Below are positions 56,645-64,000 of a stretch of DNA of 64,000 nucleotides, piece by piece. How positions within the stretch are numbered: position 1 is the stretch's first letter; each line of letters starts with the position of its first letter. Both the position numbers and the translations under genes were made by a program. The notes beneath the pieces were generated by a model that made no database searches, was not told the origin of the DNA, and worked only from the letters and a program-made list of their open reading frames with translations. The DNA comes from Paraglaciecola psychrophila 170. Its GTDB lineage: Bacteria > Pseudomonadota > Gammaproteobacteria > Enterobacterales > Alteromonadaceae. The stretch spans positions 1,984,001-2,048,000 of the forward strand of contig NC_020514.1 of NCBI RefSeq assembly GCF_000347635.1, in the 5' to 3' direction.

Positions 56645-58172
56645 TCAGCAATATAAACCGAAAAAATATCAGTGGCTGCAAATTGCATATTTGCTGGTCA
56701 TTGGTTTGAGCTCAAAACTTTGTTTTGCTCAACAGAATATTCACTTAGAAGGAGTGTTAGGTACATCCCTTGATCTGACAATATATGGCGTAGACGCAAA
56801 GCAGTCGCAAGCAGCAGTTAATACCCTGTCAAAAGAAGCGGCACGTTTAGAAAGTATCTTATCCACATGGCAAGATAATAGCAGTATTACTTTTCTAAAT
56901 CGCAGCGGAAAGTTGAAACAGGCACCTGCAGAATTACATGGAGTAATTGAATTATGTAAGCAATGGTATGACAACACAAATGGCATATTCAGTTGTCGTA
57001 TGGGCAAACTTGAACAGCTTTGGCAACAAGCTCAAACGGGGCAAATTGTGCCTGACAAGGTAGAGATGCGCCGCATCGCTAGAGACATTCAGCAACTTCC
57101 CTGGTCGACTAATAAACAAGATCAGGACGTCACGTTAGCTGAAAATGTATTACTAGACCCAGCAGGCGTAGCCAAAGGATATATTATCGATTTACTGATG
57201 CTTGAGCTGCGCGCTGCGTTACCTCAAGCGACAGGCATTAAGCTAGATATTGGCGGCGATATGTTGTTTTGGGGCAAACCCGAAAACAGTGATAAGTGGT
57301 TGGTTGGCTTATTGAATGATGACCATACAGTGATGGATCTGAATGATTCACTCTCTATTTTAGTGCCGGCAGTAGCCGTGGCTTCCAGTGGTCATCAGCA
57401 TAGGTATGTCGAAATTGAACGCAGAAAATTCAGCCATATCTTACAGCCTGATGACGGCTGGCCAATGGATAACGCACCATCCGCGGTGGTCGTCGCGCCT
57501 GACGCAGCCACTGCAGATGCCATCGCTACTGCGTTAAGCACTCAACCTGCTAGTCAAGGGATTGATTGGATTAACACCTTGGACGGAGTTGAAGCCGCAG
57601 TAACAAGTGCAGGCATTCAAGTGACTTCAAAAGGATGGCATAACTACATGTTAAACAATAGTCGGTTACCTCATCAGCCAGAAAAAAATCTAAGTATTGA
57701 ATATCAAATACCGCAAATTAACGAGGGAAAATACCATCGTCCCTATCTGGCACTTTGGATAACTGACACTCGTAATAAAAGTGTTCGGCATTTAATGTTA
57801 CTTGGAGAAAGCGAACGCTGGGCTAGAGAAAATACTCGGTGGTGGCGTAGGGTAGGTCGTAAAATACCGGGTGTACTTGAAGCTGTTGCCCGGCCAACTA
57901 GATTACCCGGAAAGTATCATTTAATTTGGAATTACCTGAATGATCAGGGCCAACCTGTGAAGCCAGGGAAATACTGGTTACATATGGAAGCTGCAAGAGA
58001 AGGAGGAGGCCATGATTACCAAAAGGTTGCGATTGATACCGAGACTGACTCGCTGGAACATACATTACCAGCTAAAGGTGAGCTTGGTACAGTGGCGATA
58101 AGTAAGGGTCTGACTTCGTCATTACCCTTGCCGATAAATAATCCAATCATATTGGTTGATGTAAGACCTTAA
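56637..58172 (+). CDS. ApbE-family FAD:protein FMN transferase fused to a DUF2271 domain
   Basis: The start is ATG 56637, overlapping the stop of the EF-hand gene (ATGAGTAA); the frame is open from 56568. A protein of 511 residues. Signal/anchor segment YLLVIGLSSKLCFAQ. The ApbE domain (about 30-345) has the metal and FAD motifs: DPAGVAKGYIIDLL, LDIGGDM, SGHQHRYVEIERRKFSHILQP and TADAIATALS. The C-terminal part (about 350-511, LSIEYQIPQINEGKYHRPYL to NNPIILVDVRP) is DUF2271. ApbE attaches FMN covalently to a Thr/Ser in a target protein. No target with the usual S/T-G-A-T/S motif is seen in this window. A fused DUF2271 is uncommon; it might position the target. Confidence 0.82.
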   Translation: MSNQQYKPKKYQWLQIAYLLVIGLSSKLCFAQQNIHLEGVLGTSLDLTIYGVDAKQSQAAVNTLSKEAARLESILSTWQDNSSITFLNRSGKLKQAPAELHGVIELCKQWYDNTNGIFSCRMGKLEQLWQQAQTGQIVPDKVEMRRIARDIQQLPWSTNKQDQDVTLAENVLLDPAGVAKGYIIDLLMLELRAALPQATGIKLDIGGDMLFWGKPENSDKWLVGLLNDDHTVMDLNDSLSILVPAVAVASSGHQHRYVEIERRKFSHILQPDDGWPMDNAPSAVVVAPDAATADAIATALSTQPASQGIDWINTLDGVEAAVTSAGIQVTSKGWHNYMLNNSRLPHQPEKNLSIEYQIPQINEGKYHRPYLALWITDTRNKSVRHLMLLGESERWARENTRWWRRVGRKIPGVLEAVARPTRLPGKYHLIWNYLNDQGQPVKPGKYWLHMEAAREGGGHDYQKVAIDTETDSLEHTLPAKGELGTVAISKGLTSSLPLPINNPIILVDVRP

Positions 58173-58252
58173 CCCGCCCGGCTTTGTTTGCTGACAAACC
58201 ACCAATACTTAACTAAACCAATCACAAATAAACATAACTTCAATGTTAACGT

Positions 58253-58268
58253 AATAAAAATCATTTGC
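58253..58268. promoter_or_regulatory. Weak Fur-box-like site before the TonB-dependent receptor
   Basis: AATAAAAATCATTTGC matches 12 of 16 positions of the Fur core and lies 28 bases before the ATG at 58296. Confidence 0.4.
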
Positions 58269-58295
58269 GTTATTAATTGTATTAAAGGAGGAAAC

Positions 58296-60698
58296 ATGAG
58301 ATCTAATCGAAAAATTCTAAGTTTAGCTATCGCAGTCGCTTTGACTTCTATGGCTAATGCACAAGAAACCCTTGAAAAAACCACTATCACAAGTGAATCA
58401 ACACCAACCGAGAGTGCAGTGATCACGGTTATTAATGCAAACAAAATTGACGCTGAATTGATCACCGATATTTATGACACTGTTCGTTATATTCCAGGTG
58501 TGACTGTTAATAGTACTGGTAATCGATTTGGTGATGATGGTTTTAATATACGTGGCTTAGAAGGGGATGCAGTGGCGATCACTGTCGATGGTTTATCGCA
58601 AGGTGAAAGTCTTAATCCCATTACCTTTAGTCGTTATGGAATGTATAGCTCTACACGAAATGCTATAGAGATTGAAAGTGTTAAAACTGTCGAAATCCTG
58701 AAAGGTGCTAATTCTGTTATCGCTGGTAGTGGTGCCTTAGGTGGTGCCGTTATGTATACCACCAAAGACGCAGATGATTATCTCATCGCCAGTGGTGATG
58801 ATTTCGCTGGTAGTGTTAAAGCGGGTTACGATGGCCGTAACGAAGAGACCTTAATAAATGTTGGATTAGCAGGGCGTATTGGGCAAGTCGAAGGCTTAGT
58901 TATCCTCACTAAACGTGATGGCAGTGAAACTAAAGCCCACAGTAATGGTGAAAATATAGAAGGCCCAGAACGTGGTCAAGCTAACCCTTACGATAGCGAT
59001 AAGCTTAACGTTTTAGCGAAATTAAATTATGCGTTTGGTGATAATCATGAGCTTGGTTTAGTGTTTGAAAATTTTGATAATGAATCTCAAGGCACACCTC
59101 TTTCGCGTCAATCAGCGAGTTATTACGATTTCTATACCTTAGATGAATCAAACAGAGAACGTATTGGTATCACTTATCAATGGCAAGGCCAGAGTCTCTT
59201 ATTTGACTCAATAGATGCTGCCATTAATAGTCAGGAAATCTATACTCGTGGTTCGACGTTTTTCTCATTTTCTAGTGGCGGCTCCTCATACTTACGTAAT
59301 GAAGATCGTAATTATACCCAAAACCTAATCAGCTTTGATGTCGATTTTAGTAAGGATTTACTGCTATCAGACGTTAAACATTCGATTGTTTATGGGTTGG
59401 CTATTGAACAAGCTGATGTTGATAATGAATTGCAGGACATCCGTTACAACGGTTTAACAACTGCTAGTGGCTTGCGTGACGGTTACCCTATTGTTGATCC
59501 TTCTTGGGTGCCTAAAACTCAGAGCGATATATTGACTTTTTATGTGACCGACACAGTAGAAGTGTCTGAGCGGTTAACTTTTCAAGGTGGATTACGTTAC
59601 GACAAAAAGAGCTATTCTCCTGAAGTGAATGACACTTTTGTTGATCAGTCAGGAGAGAGTGTCAGTGACGCAGAGTTTACTGCGATGACATGGTCAGCTA
59701 ATTTACGTTATGAATTTTTGCCGCAGCACAGTATCACAGGCGGTATTTCTTCAGGATTTAAAGCACCTACTACCCAACAGCTATACTTAAACACCAATGG
59801 AACCAGCAATTTTGAAGACACTGATAGAGTAGAAAATCCCGATACTGGTAATGTGAGCTATGTTGGCAATGGTCGTACAGAAACTAATTTAAACACAATA
59901 ACCAACCCAAATTTAGATGCTGAAGAAGGTATTAATTACGAACTTGAGTATCAGTATCAGGGAGAGTCTGGTTATGTCAATGTTGCATTGTTTCAGTCGG
60001 ATTACGATAACTTCATTATTAACTTAACTCAGTCCAGAGCCTTTGACGAGCCGATTACTCAGGGAAGCTTAAATTGGTGGTTGCCACAATGCTCAGCTGC
60101 AGTAATAGATGATAGCTGCTGGACAGTAGAACAAATTACAGAAGATGAATGGGGGATGCCGACAAATGTCGGGAAAGTCACTATATCTGGATATGAAATC
60201 GAAGCCGGTTTGGAGTTGTCCAAAGGGTTACTAGCGACAATTTCACATTCTCATAATCAAGGTGAATATAGTAATTCTGTTGATGGTTCTGTGGATACCA
60301 GCGCAGAGGGGAGTTTTGTCAAAGGTGATAAATTGGAGAGCATCAGCCCCGATACTACTGTTTTAGGACTTGATTACCTTGGTACCGATGCGAGTTGGGG
60401 CGCTTCTGTAAGAGCTAGCTTTTACGATGGTAAAGATCCACAAGATTCCTTTTCAGCCGCTTTTTATACCGACAGTGCCACTGTTATTGACCTAACTGCG
60501 TTTTACCAAGTATCTGAAAACCTCGTTGTACGTGGTGGGATCACCAACTTATCTGATGAAGAATATTCATTGTGGCAATCGGTGCGCTTAGTGCGTGAAG
60601 GAAATGGCGGATTTTTTGGAGGGGTAAGTGAAGACGGGATCAAGCGTTTTAGTGAGCCAGGCCGTGAAGTATCTTTGAGTGTTAATTATACCTTTTAA
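58296..60698 (+). CDS. TonB-dependent outer-membrane receptor (haem/haemoprotein-receptor type)
   Basis: The start is ATG 58296 after a perfect AAGGAGGA site (the frame is open from 58188). A protein of 800 residues. Signal peptide ILSLAIAVALTSMANA, then a TonB-box-like TTITS, and the plug domain (VRYIPGVTVNSTGNRFGDDG, FNIRGLEGD, and ILKGANSVIAGSGALGG). The barrel ends in REVSLSVNYTF with a C-terminal Phe. The receptor motifs FKAP (FRAP-like) and NPNL are present, placing it in the TonB-haemoglobin/transferrin-type group, but no His lies between them, where haem-binding members have one. It follows ApbE-DUF2271 by 124 bases and depends on the TonB system just downstream. Confidence 0.85.
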   Translation: MRSNRKILSLAIAVALTSMANAQETLEKTTITSESTPTESAVITVINANKIDAELITDIYDTVRYIPGVTVNSTGNRFGDDGFNIRGLEGDAVAITVDGLSQGESLNPITFSRYGMYSSTRNAIEIESVKTVEILKGANSVIAGSGALGGAVMYTTKDADDYLIASGDDFAGSVKAGYDGRNEETLINVGLAGRIGQVEGLVILTKRDGSETKAHSNGENIEGPERGQANPYDSDKLNVLAKLNYAFGDNHELGLVFENFDNESQGTPLSRQSASYYDFYTLDESNRERIGITYQWQGQSLLFDSIDAAINSQEIYTRGSTFFSFSSGGSSYLRNEDRNYTQNLISFDVDFSKDLLLSDVKHSIVYGLAIEQADVDNELQDIRYNGLTTASGLRDGYPIVDPSWVPKTQSDILTFYVTDTVEVSERLTFQGGLRYDKKSYSPEVNDTFVDQSGESVSDAEFTAMTWSANLRYEFLPQHSITGGISSGFKAPTTQQLYLNTNGTSNFEDTDRVENPDTGNVSYVGNGRTETNLNTITNPNLDAEEGINYELEYQYQGESGYVNVALFQSDYDNFIINLTQSRAFDEPITQGSLNWWLPQCSAAVIDDSCWTVEQITEDEWGMPTNVGKVTISGYEIEAGLELSKGLLATISHSHNQGEYSNSVDGSVDTSAEGSFVKGDKLESISPDTTVLGLDYLGTDASWGASVRASFYDGKDPQDSFSAAFYTDSATVIDLTAFYQVSENLVVRGGITNLSDEEYSLWQSVRLVREGNGGFFGGVSEDGIKRFSEPGREVSLSVNYTF

Positions 60699-60713
60699 AC
60701 CCTATATATTTGA

Positions 60714-60749
60714 GCACATATAACGGGCAAGGATGCCCATTATATGTGC
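60714..60749 (+). terminator. 15-bp hairpin after the TonB-dependent receptor
   Basis: GCACATATAACGGGC (60714-60728) pairs with GCCCATTATATGTGC (60735-60749) with one mismatch, around a 6-base loop, starting 16 bases after the receptor stop. There is no T-run afterwards, so it may act as an RNA-stabilising or attenuating structure. Confidence 0.5.
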
Positions 60750-60790
60750 AATTGGTCAGAATAATATTTCCAGACACCTCATTAAATCTA

Positions 60791-60806
60791 AATGGTAATC
60801 ATTACC
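60791..60806. promoter_or_regulatory. Fur box before the DUF3450-TtpC-ExbB-ExbD-TonB operon
   Basis: AATGGTAATCATTACC matches 14 of 16 positions of the Fur core, and the inner GGTAATCATTACC is a 6-1-6 inverted repeat. It lies 65 bases before the ATG at 60872. Confidence 0.7.
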
Positions 60807-60871
60807 GTTTGCATGTATGGTTGTTGTTGATGGAACATAATGATTTAGCATATTTTGGGATGATTTAATTA

Positions 60872-61615
60872 ATGCGAGTATTGATCTTTATTTGTTACCT
60901 GTGTTTACCGTTGATGGCTAAAAGTAATGGGCTTGAAATCGGTAAATTGGCTAAGCAATGGGTGCAACTAGCACAGCAAAACAACCAAGTTAAGCAACAG
61001 TGGCGTTTGCGAAAACCGATATTGCAGCAACAACTACAATTACTTAAAGCCGAAAAAAACAGGTTAACTGCGCTGCTTAACCAAGATGATGATGTCAGTG
61101 ACGAAATGCAGCAGCAAAGGTTCTCATTACTGAAGCAACAAACGCAGTTTGAAGCAACACAAGATAGCCTGAGCGTTATATTAGATAAAACACAGCAACG
61201 TCTTATTACCTTATACCCCCAATTACCACCGCCATTAAAAACACGTTGGGATACTGAGATAGCACTACTAAAAACGTTCAAAGACAATAGTGAGCGTTTA
61301 GAAAAACAATTATTTCTACTGGATAGTGTAGCGGGTTATAACCAGAGGATAGCCGTGCATCAGGCTAATATGACCTTTGATGATGGACAAGAAGTACAAG
61401 TTAAACAAATCTACCTAGGAGCCTATTTAGGTTGGTATGTTAGTCAAAATGGCCAGTATTGGGGAAGTGGAAAAAGTACCCCCAATGGTTGGCAATGGCA
61501 GCATCAAAGCAAACAAATCACCCCACAAAAATTACTGGACTTAATGGCAGCAACGCAAGACTTTAGTCACGCTGAACTTATTCGTTTGCCTATCAATATT
61601 ATGGGCTCTCTATGA
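60872..61615 (+). CDS. DUF3450 family protein of a TonB energising operon
   Basis: A protein of 247 residues. A short signal peptide (VLIFICYLCLPLMAKSNG) is followed by a long coiled-coil region (about residues 30-140, with QQWRLRKPILQQQLQLLKAE and many Leu/Gln heptads). The C-terminal part has the DUF3450 pattern GQEVQVKQIYLGAYLGWYVS and QNGQYWGSGKSTPNGW. DUF3450 proteins are periplasmic, associated with TtpC/ExbB TonB2-like systems. Its stop overlaps the next start (ATGA). The operon is preceded by a Fur box. Confidence 0.8.
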   Translation: MRVLIFICYLCLPLMAKSNGLEIGKLAKQWVQLAQQNNQVKQQWRLRKPILQQQLQLLKAEKNRLTALLNQDDDVSDEMQQQRFSLLKQQTQFEATQDSLSVILDKTQQRLITLYPQLPPPLKTRWDTEIALLKTFKDNSERLEKQLFLLDSVAGYNQRIAVHQANMTFDDGQEVQVKQIYLGAYLGWYVSQNGQYWGSGKSTPNGWQWQHQSKQITPQKLLDLMAATQDFSHAELIRLPINIMGSL

Positions 61616-62958
61616 ATAATCGACTGTTATTGAAGTGCATGTTTTTATGCGGACTGCTGTGCCAGATTAGCCTACCGATATTCGCCCAAGAGGTGGTTAC
61701 TACCGGCCTTCTTAAAGAGATAAAACAAGCGCAAACAGAATTATCTGATTCCCAAGAAAATATAGCTTCACAAGCCGAAGTTTTAGCTAAAAAAATTCGT
61801 CAATACCAAAGCGAAGTGGTTGCGTTAAGGGAAAAAGCAACAGTGAAGCGACGTGTTGTTGACGAGCAAACCCTCGCCTTATCTAAAATCCAATCTCGTT
61901 TAGCCCAATGGCTGCAACAAGAACGCTACCAACGAAATTTATTGAGTGATGCGGCTGAGCAGTCATTACTATCTCAAGAACAAAAGTTGCTGTTTAGCTC
62001 AAGTTTGGCCAATGGCATCCCCTTGATGCTTGAACTGGCGAAAAGACAACAAGAAAGTGTGTTACCGATTTGGAAAACTGAACGAATTATGTCATCTGAT
62101 GGGGAATATCAAATGGCTGACGTTCTGCAACTTGGTCCAGTCATCTGGTTTTTACAAGTAGATAAACAGCAAGCGGGTTTATTGAGTCAAGAAAGGTCCG
62201 TGTTGTTGTATTTTGATGAACCCCAGCGCCAGCAGTTACAAACTCTGCGTGAGTCTGGTCAAGGAAATGTGGTCTTCGATCCAACTTTGGGTACGGCATC
62301 AAAATTAAAGCAACAACAAGAGAGCCCATGGCAGCATTTACTACGAGGTGGTGTATGGGTCATCCCCATTATTGCATTTGGGGTGTTTGCGTTGCTCATT
62401 GGTTTATTAAAAACCATACAGTTACAGCGGTTGCCTAAGTTATTTCCCATGTTAGCTGAGAAGGTTGAACTGGTGTTGGTTGGCGATAATGCGACTGAAC
62501 AATTAGAAAAGTTGCGTCCGCAATTACGGGGCGCGCAACAGTGTTTGCTCGATATTACCCTGTCTACTGAATATGGAGAGAAACGCGATGATAAACTGCT
62601 GGCTTTTTTACTGGAATACCGACAAAAACTACAAGCCAATCTAGGGGCGATTGCGATTACTGCGTCCATATCTCCTTTATTAGGATTACTGGGCACGGTG
62701 TCGGGAATGATTGAAACATTCAATATGATGAGTCTTTTTGGGGCAGGCGATCCGGCGGTTGTTTCTGGTGGTATTTCAAAGGCATTGATCACCACTGAGC
62801 TGGGCTTGGTCGTGGCTATTCCTGCGTTAATTATCCATGCATTGTTGAATCGTTTTATCCGAAACCATAATACCCAATTGGACACAACGGCAATACGATT
62901 AGCTAAATTGGTTGCGCATACTCACACACTTCAACAAGTTGAAGGGCAAGCTGCATGA
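61612..62958 (+). CDS. TtpC-type MotA/TolQ/ExbB proton-channel protein
   Basis: A protein of 448 residues. Signal peptide at 5-27, a long periplasmic coiled-coil domain to about 230, TM near 245-265 (GGVWVIPIIAFGVFALLIGLL), then the conserved proton-channel part with two helices: GAIAITASISPLLGLLGTVSGMI (about 345-367) and ITTELGLVVAIPALIIHALL (about 395-414). The domain order, N-terminal extension then ExbB-like core, is that of TtpC in Vibrio-type TonB2 systems. It helps couple the proton gradient to TonB. Start and stop both overlap neighbours by 4 bases. Confidence 0.85.
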   Translation: MNNRLLLKCMFLCGLLCQISLPIFAQEVVTTGLLKEIKQAQTELSDSQENIASQAEVLAKKIRQYQSEVVALREKATVKRRVVDEQTLALSKIQSRLAQWLQQERYQRNLLSDAAEQSLLSQEQKLLFSSSLANGIPLMLELAKRQQESVLPIWKTERIMSSDGEYQMADVLQLGPVIWFLQVDKQQAGLLSQERSVLLYFDEPQRQQLQTLRESGQGNVVFDPTLGTASKLKQQQESPWQHLLRGGVWVIPIIAFGVFALLIGLLKTIQLQRLPKLFPMLAEKVELVLVGDNATEQLEKLRPQLRGAQQCLLDITLSTEYGEKRDDKLLAFLLEYRQKLQANLGAIAITASISPLLGLLGTVSGMIETFNMMSLFGAGDPAVVSGGISKALITTELGLVVAIPALIIHALLNRFIRNHNTQLDTTAIRLAKLVAHTHTLQQVEGQAA

Positions 62959-63374
62959 GTGTAATGCAACAGTTAACTGAAAGTGTACTGATATGGATAA
63001 TATTGCTATTGGCATTAGTCTGTTATTCCATATTAATTCACATGTTTTTGAGTGATAAACAAACAATCAGCTGGTCCAGTAAAACCTTAAGTTGGTTGCA
63101 GACTTTGCCTACCTTACTGGGTGCACTGCCGTTACTAGGGCTACTAGGTACAATTATTGGTTTACTAACCTGTTTTAGCCAAATGGCAAAAGGCAGTATG
63201 GACATACAACAGTTGTTAAGTAGCGGCATTGCTGAAGCGTTATTAACCACTGAATTGGGGCTACTTATGGTGGTGCCTGGTTGGCTGATGTTATCTCTAT
63301 TACAACGTAAATTACGCCTAGTAGAGGGTACAAGTGCAGATGGCGCAGATTCAAGTACAAGAGGTACAAACTAA
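62955..63374 (+). CDS. exbB: ExbB proton-channel protein
   Basis: A protein of 139 residues with three membrane helices: ILLLALVCYSILIHMFL (about 15-31), LPLLGLLGTIIGLLTCFSQMA (about 57-77) and LLTTELGLLMVVPGWLMLSLL (about 96-116). The sequence shows the ExbB/TolQ signature in the second and third helices. It forms the inner-membrane motor with ExbD. Coupled to TtpC by an ATGA overlap and to exbD by TAATG. Confidence 0.85.
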   Translation: MSVMQQLTESVLIWIILLLALVCYSILIHMFLSDKQTISWSSKTLSWLQTLPTLLGALPLLGLLGTIIGLLTCFSQMAKGSMDIQQLLSSGIAEALLTTELGLLMVVPGWLMLSLLQRKLRLVEGTSADGADSSTRGTN

Positions 63375-63778
63375 TGCGCAGCAAACTTGAACAGCAGTTA
63401 GAGCTTCCCCAGCACACAATTGATTTATCACCGCTTTTGGACGTGGTGTTTATTCTGCTTATCTTTTTTATTGTCACCACTGTCTTTGTGCGTGAAACGG
63501 GCATTGAAGTGGATAAACCCCAAGCTGTTTCGTCTGAGCAACTTAAAAGCAACGTGATCCTATTGGCGATAAGTGCCCAAGGTGACGTGGTTTACGACAA
63601 TACTCGAATAGGGGTCAGTGGTGTTCGAGCAACGATTTTACAATTATTAAGAAAGAAACAACAAATTGTTGTGGTGCAGGCTGATAAACGCGTATCTGCT
63701 GAATTGTTAGTGAAGGTGATTGATCAGGCTAAGTTGGCCGGAGCTGCACAAGTTAACATTGCAACTGAGGGATATTAA
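63374..63778 (+). CDS. exbD: ExbD biopolymer transport protein
   Basis: A protein of 134 residues. One N-terminal membrane helix contains the essential proton-carrying Asp: SPLLDVVFILLIFFIVTTVFV (Asp about residue 22). The periplasmic domain follows (ETGIEVDKPQA, VQADKRVSAELLVKVIDQAK). It partners ExbB and TonB. The start shares its A with the exbB stop. Confidence 0.9.
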   Translation: MRSKLEQQLELPQHTIDLSPLLDVVFILLIFFIVTTVFVRETGIEVDKPQAVSSEQLKSNVILLAISAQGDVVYDNTRIGVSGVRATILQLLRKKQQIVVVQADKRVSAELLVKVIDQAKLAGAAQVNIATEGY

Positions 63779-63779
63779 G

Positions 63780-64000
63780 GTGCACATAGTTCGTAATTTT
63801 CAAGTGTTATTAGCCCCATTATTTGCATTGGGTTTGATTACTTTATTAATTGTGCTGGCTGACAGCGTGTTCGATTCCAAGATAGACTCTCATACTGAGC
63901 TGACAATCAGAGAGGTCACATTAGCTGCTGCTCCACCGCCACCACCGCCACAGATTCAACGCTCTCATGTTAAACAAATTCAGTCACCTAATTTACAACT
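63780..64000 (+). CDS. tonB: TonB-type energy transducer, 5' part (cut by window end)
   Basis: From GTG 63780 the first 73 residues are visible: an N-terminal helix (FQVLLAPLFALGLITLLIVL), then a short linker and AAAPPPPPP with the proline-rich stretch typical of TonB. The gene runs off the end of the window, so the C-terminal receptor-binding domain is not seen. It follows exbD by one base. Confidence 0.75.
   Translation, partial: MHIVRNFQVLLAPLFALGLITLLIVLADSVFDSKIDSHTELTIREVTLAAAPPPPPPQIQRSHVKQIQSPNLQ

Noticed and set aside
62259..62885. 208-codon minus-strand frame
   Set aside because: It is wholly inside the TtpC-type gene in antisense, rich in Ser/Asn/Pro and without a recognisable domain; a shadow frame.

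Overview
The window looks like a chromosomal segment of a marine gammaproteobacterium of the Alteromonadales (Alteromonas/Paraglaciecola-like; the genus is a guess). The evidence is the A+T-rich coding sequence, the MipA/OmpV-DUF3019-two-component block, the DUF3450/TtpC-type TonB system, the FabR/DesT-controlled desaturase and the exosortase-A-type acyl ligase/decarboxylase pair. No rRNA or tRNA gene, CRISPR array or intact insertion sequence was seen.

Layout. 1-2.4 kb: transporter remnant and a sulfur-detoxification block (dead persulfide-dioxygenase-like gene, TauE/SafE permease, DUF442 phosphatase/sulfurtransferase-like protein). 2.6-10.4 kb: PGAP1-like hydrolase, mntP, a 1.6 kb dead zone, and an RND efflux pair. 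10.6-16 kb: MarR-GNAT fusion, SRPBCC plus sterol-desaturase-family operon with a divergent AraC regulator, CDGSH protein, NAPE-PLD-like lipoprotein. 17-19.2 kb: broken Ca2+/Na+ antiporter, small exported protein, StbD-like antitoxin remnant. 19.3-25 kb: minus-strand block of MipA, DUF3019, serine hydrolase, lipoprotein, response regulator, sensor kinase and a small membrane ORF. 25.7-27.7 kb: DUF418-type membrane protein and an exported protein. 27.8-38 kb: long minus-strand run of MsbA-like exporter, fatty acid hydroxylase, broken hydrolase, then acyl carrier protein, HX4E acyltransferase, AMP ligase, PLP decarboxylase and a second two-component system. 38.7-46 kb: moeB with a decayed copy of its own 3' end nearby, binding protein, phoD, esterase, binding-protein and integrase remnants. 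46-49.1 kb: acyl desaturase and its ferredoxin reductase, divergent from a FabR/DesT-like repressor with a perfect 20-bp palindrome between. 49.3-52.9 kb: PaiB, GNAT, MocR and a hydrolase, all broken. 52.9-64 kb: iron block of fur (in-frame stop), a possible Fur-controlled small RNA, fpr, DUF4198 protein, EF-hand protein, ApbE-DUF2271 fusion, TonB-dependent receptor, then DUF3450-TtpC-ExbB-ExbD-TonB (cut by the window end).

Two parts appear most coherent as systems. The iron block has Fur-box-like sequences before three transcription units and joins an outer-membrane receptor, its energising complex and an extracytoplasmic flavin-transfer protein. The ACP/acyltransferase/ligase/decarboxylase cluster has the composition of a small acyl-amine or acyl-amino-acid pathway, next to its own two-component system and downstream of lipid-type genes; its product is unknown.

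A striking property of the window is gene damage: about 17 coding sequences are broken. Some carry nonsense codons, larger deletions or loss of conserved residues and are true pseudogenes. Others differ from an intact frame only by one base in an A or T run, which could be real or could be sequencing error; I flag which is which. All family assignments are from reading the translations by eye; no search was run.
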